Of a stretch of 21,763 bases of DNA, positions 16,124-21,763 are shown one piece after another. The stretch lies in assembly GCA_946415665.1 (NCBI GenBank), contig CAMKTI010000014.1, positions 1 to 21,763 of the forward strand. Reading direction: 5' to 3'. Origin of the DNA: an uncultured Clostridia bacterium (lineage in GTDB: Bacteria; Bacillota; Clostridia; Lachnospirales; CAMVHY01). The notes under the pieces were generated by a model that did no database searches, was not told the origin of the DNA, and saw only the letters and a program-made list of their open reading frames with translations. The position numbers and the translations under genes are program-made. The first letter of the stretch is position 1; each line of letters opens with the position of its first letter.

Positions 16124-18037
16124 TTACAAATCAAAATCGATATCTTTTTTATTTTTTATCTCGTCATTAATTTTTTTTATAAACTCATTAAGCCCAATAA
16201 AAATATTTTTTCCCGATGCAAGCCTTACGCTTATATTATTTTCATTCATTTCTTTTTCGCCAATCACAAGCAAATATTTTATCTTTTTTAATTTTGCCTC
16301 ACGAATTTTATAATTTATTTTTTCCGCCCGCAAATCAATTTCACATCTAATATTATTTAATTTCAGCTCATCACAAATTTTTTGTGCGTAATCATTAAAT
16401 TTATCTGAAATCGGCAAAATTTTTACTTGCACCGGCGCAATCCAAATCGGAAAATTCCCACCATAATGCTCAATCAAAATCCCGATAAATCTTTCGATGC
16501 TACCAAAAACAACTCTGTGAATCATAATCGGTCTGTGTTTTTTATTATCCGCGCCAATATATTCCAACTCAAATTTTTCTGGCAACTGAAAATCCAACTG
16601 TATTGTTCCGCATTGCCAAGTTCTCCCTAACGAATCTTCCAAATGAAAATCGATTTTTGGACCATAAAATGCCCCGTCGCCCTCGTTTATTTTAAAATCC
16701 AAATTTTTTTCCGTTAAAGCATTTTTAAGTGCTTCCGTAGCTTTTTCCCAATCTTCATCACTTCCCATACTATCATCAGGGCGCGTCGAAAGCTCGATAT
16801 AATACTTAAATCCAAATAACAAATAAAATTTATCAATCAAATCAATTATATTTTTAATTTCGCTTTTAATTTGCTCTTGCGTAATAAAAATATGTGCATC
16901 ATCTTGTGTAAAACATCTAACTCGCATTAAACCGTGAAGCGTCCCAGATTTTTCATGCCTATGAACTAAACCTAATTCGGCAAATCTTAATGGCAAATCT
17001 TTATACGACCGTAATTTATTTTTATAAACCAAAATACTTCCCGGACAATTCATTGGTTTCACGGCAAAATCTTGCTCATCAATCACTGTCGTATACATAT
17101 TTTCTTTATAATGCGCCCAGTGTCCCGATTTTATCCAAAGATTTTTATTTAAAATCATTGGCGTCGATATCTCATCATAATTATTTTTTTTATGCACATC
17201 GCGCCAGTATTCTATTAAATTATTTTTTAAAATCATTCCATTCGGCAAAAAAAATGGCATTCCCGGCGCTTCATCAAATAATTCAAACAGCTCAAGTTCC
17301 CGACCAAGTTTTCTATGATCACGTTTTTTTGCCTCTTCCAATTTATTTAAATAATCATCCAAACTCGATTTTTTTTCAAACGCTGTTCCATAAATTCGCG
17401 TCAACATTTTATTTTTTTCATTGCCGTGCCAATATGCTCCGGCCACCGAAATTAATTTAAATGCTTTTATATCACCGGTTTTTAAAACATGTGGACCGGC
17501 ACACAAATCAACAAATTCTCCTTGCTCATAAAAAGAAATTTTGGCTCCTACTGGCAAATTATTTATCAATTCAACTTTATACGTTTCATTTTTTTCCGTC
17601 ATTAACTTTAACGCTTCATTTTTTCCTAGCTCAAAACGTTTTATCTCATAATTTTCTTTTATTATTTTTTTCATTTCGTTTTCAATTTGCGCCAAATCCT
17701 CAAGCAATATTTTCCCATCAAAATCATAATAAAAACCGTCTTTAATATTTGGCCCAATCGCTAATTTTATTTCAGGAAATAATCTTTTAACTGCCTGCGC
17801 CAAAACATGCGCACAACTATGCCTTAAAGTTCCAAGACCAAATTCATTATCCAAATTTAAAATTTCCAGCTTGCAATTTTTTTCTATTACAAATCGCAAA
17901 TCTTTTAACTCGCCATCAACTAACGCACAACAAGCTTTTTTGGCTAAATTAATATTTATTTTTTTTGCGACATCAAAAATAGTCATTGGCTCATCAATTT
18001 CAAAACTTGCTCCGTCTTTTAAAATAATATTTATCAT
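16124..18037 (-). CDS. thrS: Threonyl-tRNA synthetase
   Basis: Charges tRNA-Thr in the cytosol. The 637 residues from ATG 18037 are normal length. Domains in order are: TGS (1-62), the editing SAD domain with H-S-C-A-H (His73, His77) and D-L-C-A-G-P-H (Cys179, His183), and the class II catalytic core with zinc ligands Cys331 (M-N-C-P-G-S), His382 (D-D-A-H-I-F) and His507 (M-I-H-R). Motif 2 is in the R-F-A-E-L-G-L-V-H-R-H-E region and motif 3 is in G-S-I-E-R-F-I-G. A C-terminal anticodon-binding domain starts near 530. The start at 18037 has AAGGAG twelve bases upstream; the in-frame ATG at 18085 lacks a site and would add 16 unusual residues. A promoter is present, but I see no T-box leader, which many clostridial thrS genes carry. 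All key residues are retained. Confidence 0.97.
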   Translation of the reverse strand: MINIILKDGASFEIDEPMTIFDVAKKININLAKKACCALVDGELKDLRFVIEKNCKLEILNLDNEFGLGTLRHSCAHVLAQAVKRLFPEIKLAIGPNIKDGFYYDFDGKILLEDLAQIENEMKKIIKENYEIKRFELGKNEALKLMTEKNETYKVELINNLPVGAKISFYEQGEFVDLCAGPHVLKTGDIKAFKLISVAGAYWHGNEKNKMLTRIYGTAFEKKSSLDDYLNKLEEAKKRDHRKLGRELELFELFDEAPGMPFFLPNGMILKNNLIEYWRDVHKKNNYDEISTPMILNKNLWIKSGHWAHYKENMYTTVIDEQDFAVKPMNCPGSILVYKNKLRSYKDLPLRFAELGLVHRHEKSGTLHGLMRVRCFTQDDAHIFITQEQIKSEIKNIIDLIDKFYLLFGFKYYIELSTRPDDSMGSDEDWEKATEALKNALTEKNLDFKINEGDGAFYGPKIDFHLEDSLGRTWQCGTIQLDFQLPEKFELEYIGADNKKHRPIMIHRVVFGSIERFIGILIEHYGGNFPIWIAPVQVKILPISDKFNDYAQKICDELKLNNIRCEIDLRAEKINYKIREAKLKKIKYLLVIGEKEMNENNISVRLASGKNIFIGLNEFIKKINDEIKNKKDIDFDL

Positions 18038-18071
18038 AACAAAAATATTCTCCTTCAAAATTATTTTTTTT

Positions 18072-18099
18072 ATTTTAGCATACAAAAAAAAACTTGCAA
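18072..18099 (-). promoter_or_regulatory. Candidate thrS promoter
   Basis: On the minus strand, TTGCAA at 18099-18094, a 16-base spacer and TAAAAT at 18077-18072, about 35 bases before the thrS start. Its -35 box overlaps the terminator hairpin of the upstream gene. Confidence 0.45.
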
Positions 18100-18130
18100 T
18101 CGATTCAAATTAACCTTCTACAAGTTTTTT
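18084..18130 (-). terminator. Terminator after the unknown membrane protein gene
   Basis: On the minus strand AAAAAACTTG (18130-18121) pairs with CAAGTTTTTT, followed by a T-run over 18092-18084. The loop is 24 bases and the stem has few GC pairs, so it is moderate. It separates the 18226-19815 gene from thrS and could instead act as a weak attenuator. Confidence 0.45.
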
Positions 18131-18225
18131 AAAATATTTTTTTGCCAATAAAAATTTGGGGCTGAGTTTTATGTGATAAAATTGTCTATGGATTTGATTT
18201 TATTGATTCAGAAATTTCGTTTTTA

Positions 18226-19815
18226 TTACCTGGTACTTGTGAGATTGTTGGTGTTATCATTATCATGAATCTCTACTTTTGATTTTAATACATCTATGCG
18301 ATTAACGATTGAATGGTCGAGAGGATTTATATTCATTTGTTGTGGCGGTAATTTAACATTATTGATTGGATGTTTTATATTATAAAGCTCCAACAAATAT
18401 ACAACTTTGCTTCTGTTATAAAATTTTTGCATATTATCCGGAAAATCGTGCCACCATGAGCTAAATTTAGAGCCATCAGAAACTACATAATAGATACTGA
18501 ATAAAATAGTAAATATTGAGGCCACCACACCAAAAGAAATCCAAAATGGAGTTGACCAAAAGAAAAATATTCCAAGTCCCTTGGAGGTAAATTCAGAAAA
18601 TGCCAAGCAACAAGCAAAAATGAAACCGGGGACACTACCAAAAATAACACGAGGAATAAGATGCAAAAACATCCATAGTAAAGCACCTAAATATCCAATT
18701 CCCCGAAATATTTTCACAAATGCATAATCCAAACCATGAGTTATTGGCCCAAATTTCACACGTCTAGTATTATCTTTTCCATTACAATACCACCTGTCTA
18801 CAACATTTTTATAATCTAAACTTTGATTTATTTGTCTTAATGTTGTCATTACTGAATTGTTATTGACTTTTGAAGCAATAAAATTCATTTGTTCATTAGT
18901 AAAAGAAATGTTACGCATTAAAATCAAACAAAAAACACCAATCATAACCTGATCTAAATTTTTTATCCAATCGCAAAAATTACTTTGGAAATCTGTGTTT
19001 CCGATATACCCATATTTCATGTCACTCAAATCAAGTTCCTTTTTGTTTTCATCTTCTGATACCACATTTTTATCTTCTGGATCAAAAAAATTTGTAAATA
19101 TAACCCCATCAGGAATACCTAATAAAAATTGTTTCATTGCTTGCGTTTCTTTTGTTTCTGGAATATCTTTGTTTAGATAAAACCAAATAAAACGCAAAAA
19201 ATCTTCTGATTGCCAATCCTTAAAAATATCAATTGCAGCCTCAATATTGACCTGGTCGGAATTATTATTCGGCTTTAACAAATCTTCGAATACATTTATA
19301 AGTTCGACTATAACAATTGAAGCGCAAATAGATATTGCATCGCCAAGGTGACCAGTGTTAAATGCAAAAAACCATTTTTTCCTATAGTTTTGAATAACCT
19401 TAAAAAACCCATTCCAATTGAAATCAGTCTTGGAATTTAATTCAAGACATTTTTTTATTTCAAACGGATTAATTCCAAATTCCATTAAACACAGAATCAT
19501 ATAAGTTTTATGCTGTAACAACAAATCCAGTTTATCAAAATTTGAATATCTGTGCTTTGGCAGCAAATCCGTAATTTTTTGTTTGTCTAATAACAAAATA
19601 TAATTAACCATATCTTTTATTTTCTCTTTATCTTTATTTAACGCCTCTGCTAAGGCTGAGATTGTTTTTTCACTATAAGCAGCCAAAGATCTGTGATTGC
19701 ATATAATTTTTAAAAAATCTTCTTGACTGTAAGAAGTTAAACTTAATTTCCCGTTCTTATTATCTTGTGCATCTATAGTTTCTTCCCCGATTTTGTTTGC
19801 ATCATTCAACATCAA
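18226..19815 (-). CDS. Unknown protein with C-terminal multi-span membrane region
   Basis: 529 residues, family not recognised. Residues 1-25 are hydrophilic, 30-150 helical and rich in Leu/Lys, 160-175 a moderately hydrophobic stretch (S-I-C-A-S-I-V-I-V), and 286-300 another (V-M-I-G-V-F-C-L-I-L-M). From about 370 to 446 there are three strongly hydrophobic segments (around L-G-A-L-L-W-M-F-L, P-G-F-I-F-A-C-C-L and I-S-F-G-V-V-A-S-I-F-T-I-L), followed by a soluble tail of about 80 residues with an Asn/Asp-rich end. No signal peptide is seen. A long soluble N-terminus with late membrane spans resembles the layout of the genes at 3185 and 13510, without visible sequence identity. The start at ATG 19815 (a second ATG follows at once) has only a weak GGTG site seven bases upstream. 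The frame is intact over its whole length. The terminator lies at 18084-18130. Confidence 0.7.
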   Translation of the reverse strand: MMLNDANKIGEETIDAQDNKNGKLSLTSYSQEDFLKIICNHRSLAAYSEKTISALAEALNKDKEKIKDMVNYILLLDKQKITDLLPKHRYSNFDKLDLLLQHKTYMILCLMEFGINPFEIKKCLELNSKTDFNWNGFFKVIQNYRKKWFFAFNTGHLGDAISICASIVIVELINVFEDLLKPNNNSDQVNIEAAIDIFKDWQSEDFLRFIWFYLNKDIPETKETQAMKQFLLGIPDGVIFTNFFDPEDKNVVSEDENKKELDLSDMKYGYIGNTDFQSNFCDWIKNLDQVMIGVFCLILMRNISFTNEQMNFIASKVNNNSVMTTLRQINQSLDYKNVVDRWYCNGKDNTRRVKFGPITHGLDYAFVKIFRGIGYLGALLWMFLHLIPRVIFGSVPGFIFACCLAFSEFTSKGLGIFFFWSTPFWISFGVVASIFTILFSIYYVVSDGSKFSSWWHDFPDNMQKFYNRSKVVYLLELYNIKHPINNVKLPPQQMNINPLDHSIVNRIDVLKSKVEIHDNDNTNNLTSTR

Positions 19816-19960
19816 ACAACACCAACCATATAAATTTATTTTTTACAAAAACGTTTTTATTAGAACACAGATTCAGAATTTAAAGACCTATTACCACGAC
19901 AATATTGCATAATTTGATTTGTGGGAATATGTTTTATGTTTTTTAATTTCTCAGTCTATT

Positions 19961-20074
19961 TTATACGGAACAAAGGCTAACATCGCTCTCTTCACAAAGA
20001 TGAACTCTTGTTAACATTAATATATTATCATCATTGCCTTCAGGGATAATCATATCAATATCCGAGTTATTCAT
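19961..20074 (-). CDS. Small ORF of 37 residues with a strong ribosome-binding site
   Basis: On the minus strand GGGGG (20085-20081) and six bases precede ATG 20074. The ORF encodes M-N-N-S-D-I-D-M-I-I-P-E-G-N-D-D-N and ends at 19961. It is acidic and has no membrane segment. It lies 146 bases upstream of the 529-residue gene in a different frame. The same kind of site and an Asn/Asp/Glu-rich N-terminus are seen at 13510. It could be a small gene, a leader ORF, or the surviving 5' end of a gene whose remainder is lost. Only the strong site supports it. Confidence 0.35.
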   Translation of the reverse strand: MNNSDIDMIIPEGNDDNILMLTRVHLCEESDVSLCSV

Positions 20075-20156
20075 ATTATTCCCCCGACATATCTAACTAA
20101 AACACAAGACAATTATAAACTAGAAATTTCAAAAGTACCATTTCTCATTAGATGCT

Positions 20157-20328
20157 GTCTACACGAGAAAAAAGAGGAATAAATTATAGAATAAAATGTA
20201 ATGGAGAAAAATAAAAAATGATCAAAAATAAAAACGAAGAAACAGTTGTATCATAAATTTGATATAAGTAATGCAAAGTGGAAGCTAATAAAACTGCACC
20301 TGGCAGATCAGCCTAGATAACACAGTGA
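20157..20328 (+). mobile_element. IS-A 5' fragment, plus orientation
   Basis: Starts with the same GTCTACAC end as 12320 and includes an AATGGAGAAAAATAAAAAA leader. It then encodes Y-H-K-F-D-I-S-N-A-K-W-K-L-I-K-L-H-L-A-D-Q-P-R, the N-terminal transposase region. It breaks off near 20328 against an inverted copy of the same region. Confidence 0.7.
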
Positions 20329-20569
20329 CATAATCCGGCGGCAAATCCCTCCACGGAGATCCTGTTTTAAGTATCCAAACAACTGCATTGATAAACTTCC
20401 GATTGCTTTTGGCTATACCTCCATGTTGCCTGGGCTGACCCATTATGTGCGGTTCTATTGGCTCCCACTCTGCATCACTTGTATCAAATCTATGATACGT
20501 TTTTTTCCATTTTTATTTTGCTCCTTTATTCACTATTAATGATAAACCAAAATTTTTTGTTTGTCAAGT
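20329..20569 (-). mobile_element. IS-A 5' fragment with transposase promoter, minus orientation
   Basis: On the minus strand it holds promoter boxes TTGACA/TATCAT, GGAG, and ATG 20510. An undisturbed N-terminal reading follows: Y-H-R-F-D-T-S-D-A-E-W-E-P-I-E-P-H, then G-Q-P-R-Q-H-G-G-I-A-K-S-N-R-K-F-I-N-A-V-V-W, and L-K-T-G-S-P-W-R-D-L-P-P-D-Y. This is the least damaged copy of the 5' part, although the ATG is one frame away from it. It stops near 20329. In the other direction it is joined without a gap to the 3' end of another minus-strand copy. Confidence 0.7.
20539..20567 (-). promoter_or_regulatory. IS-A promoter at a copy-to-copy junction
   Basis: On the minus strand, TTGACA at 20567-20562, a 17-base spacer and TATCAT at 20544-20539. 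The -35 box is in sequence that also follows the 3' end of the copy at 13224; the -10 box is next to the 5' end of the transposase. Confidence 0.5.
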
Positions 20570-21310
20570 AGCAACCAAATTTTTTTTAAAGAGAATAATT
20601 TTAGAAAAAAGTAAATAATAACAAAAAAATTAAAGAGAAGCAAGAGACAGGGAAAAAGAATGAACAAAAAAAGAAACACGAAAGGCAACAAAAATTTTGA
20701 AATAACGGGTAGCGATGCCACGCCAACACTTAAATTTCAAAAATGTATTTTCGACAATGTAGCGTAAACGATACAAATTAGAATCAAAATTTCTTTTGGA
20801 TTTCCGATTGGACTTTGGCAGAATAACTATCTTAATGCCAAGCTTTTCGGTGTAATTAATAATTGAATTTGTATTATAAGCCCGATTTTAAAACAAAGTA
20901 CCGAGTTTAACTGTTTTTATTAAATTCTGCGCTATACCGCAATCCACAGTTTTTTTTAGATTAATTACTTTTCTCTTGATGTCAACCACTATGTGGACTT
21001 TAGAATTAGGCCGCCCTTTGTGCAACCGGTATCCTGGTTGTTTTTTTTGCTCCCGTTGTGTATATATGCATCTTTATATGGGTTGAATCTATCATTGCCA
21101 CAATATTTTTTAGCTTTGCGTTTTGATTTAAAACTTTAGCTAATTTTTCCTATTTTCCATTTTTTGCCCATCTCAAAAATCTTTTATGCCCCGTATACCA
21201 TGTCCCATAATTTGGCAGTAAGCCCCTCCATGGTTCTCCTGTCCTCAATATCCAAAATATTTCGTTTAAAAAATCTCTATCATCATTCCCTACTCTTTCT
21301 TTCTTGCTTT
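20570..21310 (-). mobile_element. IS-A-like degraded copy, minus orientation
   Basis: In minus-strand order the stretch encodes D-F-L-N-E-I-F-W-I-L-R-T-G-E-P-W-R-G-L near 21290-21230, remnants of a R-F-L-R-W-A-K block, D-S-T-H-I-K-M-H in a shifted frame near 21085, T-G-A-K-K-T-T-R near 21050, and the C-terminus with P-K-S-N-R-K-S-K and Y-I-V-E-N-T-F-L-K-F-K across frames near 20820-20720. Its 3' part is very close in DNA to 12923-13225. The 5' part is more diverged, so it may be a sister element. Many stops and frameshifts. Confidence 0.65.
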
Positions 21311-21433
21311 TCTTTTATATAATCTTTTATTTTTTCCAACCCTTCATCTCGACATCATTCCTTTGATAGTTTTTTTCTCCCTTTTTCTTACTTATTTTTT
21401 CATTTTTTACTTTTTACTTCTTTATCTATTTCT

Positions 21434-21763
21434 TTATGCTACGTGTTTTTGGATTTTGTCTATACCATCTAGAGATAATAACCAGTGATTCTTGTCCAAA
21501 GCCAAAGTTTTATCATCTTCGTGAGTCTTGTGCATCAAGAGATAATTATTATTTTTGGAATATATGGATTCAATCAGTTTCCTTATTTCAGGAGCACCGT
21601 GATGGTTGACAGGAGATAAACGAAAAACCACTAATGAAACTTCGTTGGCAGGTCTCCTTTTGAACGTCAGATGCTTTGTTCCTGATTATTTTTATTCTTG
21701 TTTGCATTTGGACTCACCTTGATGCTCGTACTATCAATAAAGAATATATAATCCTCTTCATTA
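21434..21763 (-). mobile_element. IS-B degraded copy running off the right edge
   Basis: On the minus strand it encodes N-E-E-D-Y-I-F-F-I-D-S-T-S-I-K-V-S-P-N-A-N at the window end. After frame breaks it continues with F-R-L-S-P-V-N-H-H-G-A-P-E-I-R-K-L-I-E-S-I-Y-S-K and Y-L-L-M-H-K-T-H-E-D-D-K-T. The usual L-L-M-D-R-A-Y Asp is His here, so it cannot be active. The catalytic-Glu part is missing and the sequence degrades to low-complexity DNA over 21310-21434, in which I see nothing. Confidence 0.7.

Noticed and set aside
18038..18225. T-box leader for thrS
   Set aside because: No AGGGTGG-type T-box sequence or suitable specifier stem is visible between the upstream gene and thrS; only a plain hairpin.
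1..21763. Reassigned genetic code (TGA as Trp) to explain interrupted frames
   Set aside because: Intact genes such as ntpA, ntpB and thrS use TGG for Trp, two frames here end in TGA normally, and most breaks are frameshifts or TAA.
1..21763. tRNA, rRNA or CRISPR arrays
   Set aside because: No T-loop consensus, rRNA-like segments, or regularly spaced short repeats were found on either strand.

Overview
The window is very AT-rich (roughly 70-75% A+T by eye). It pairs housekeeping genes with a heavily decayed accessory fraction. A radical SAM/SPASM protein of the SCIFF-maturase type, a V/A-type ATPase operon, an Orn/Lys/Arg decarboxylase of the Firmicutes type and strong Shine-Dalgarno sites together point to a clostridial bacterium. 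Dead insertion sequences, frameshifted genes and low GC suggest a genome under reduction, such as a host-associated or endosymbiotic clostridium. The lineage is an inference; no rRNA gene is present to confirm it.

Layout. 1-1331 (+): Orn/Lys/Arg decarboxylase, cut by the left edge. 1331-1587 (-): a broken small gene. 1686-3047 (+): SCIFF-type radical SAM maturase with its own promoter. 3185-4946 (+): a coiled-coil membrane protein gene split by two -1 frameshifts. 4960-5484: relics of one IS type (here called IS-B) in both orientations. 5549-6124 (+): YdeI/OmpD-associated family gene. 6135-7078 (+): a second IS type (IS-A) abutting an IS-B copy. 7153-7212: a structured, relatively GC-rich intergenic stretch. 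7295-11076 (-): V-type ATPase subunits A, B and D with a promoter upstream of A. 11316-12319 (-): coiled-coil pseudogene cut by an IS-A copy (12320-13323), which is followed by an IS-B tail. 13510-16029 (+): a large protein in which I recognise an ADP-ribosylglycohydrolase (DraG/ARH) domain followed by a charged helical region and a C-terminal membrane hairpin. 16124-18037 (-): thrS, convergent with the previous gene across a bidirectional terminator. 18226-19815 (-): unknown multi-membrane protein, with a 37-codon ORF upstream. 20157-21763: a pile of IS-A and IS-B relics, including a head-to-head inverted junction.

How it fits together. The housekeeping genes (ntpABD, thrS, the maturase and the decarboxylase) look intact. 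Between them lie orphan genes for large proteins with C-terminal membrane segments. Three ORFs of this set begin after an unusually G-rich GGGGGA ribosome-binding site, and every orphan region borders IS relics. The ADP-ribosylglycohydrolase fusion is the most interesting member. It retains the family's T-D-D-T, G-N-G-S-x-M and G-D-S-D-T signatures and is tied to a membrane anchor. A host-directed or membrane-localised role in reversing ADP-ribosylation is a plausible but untested inference.
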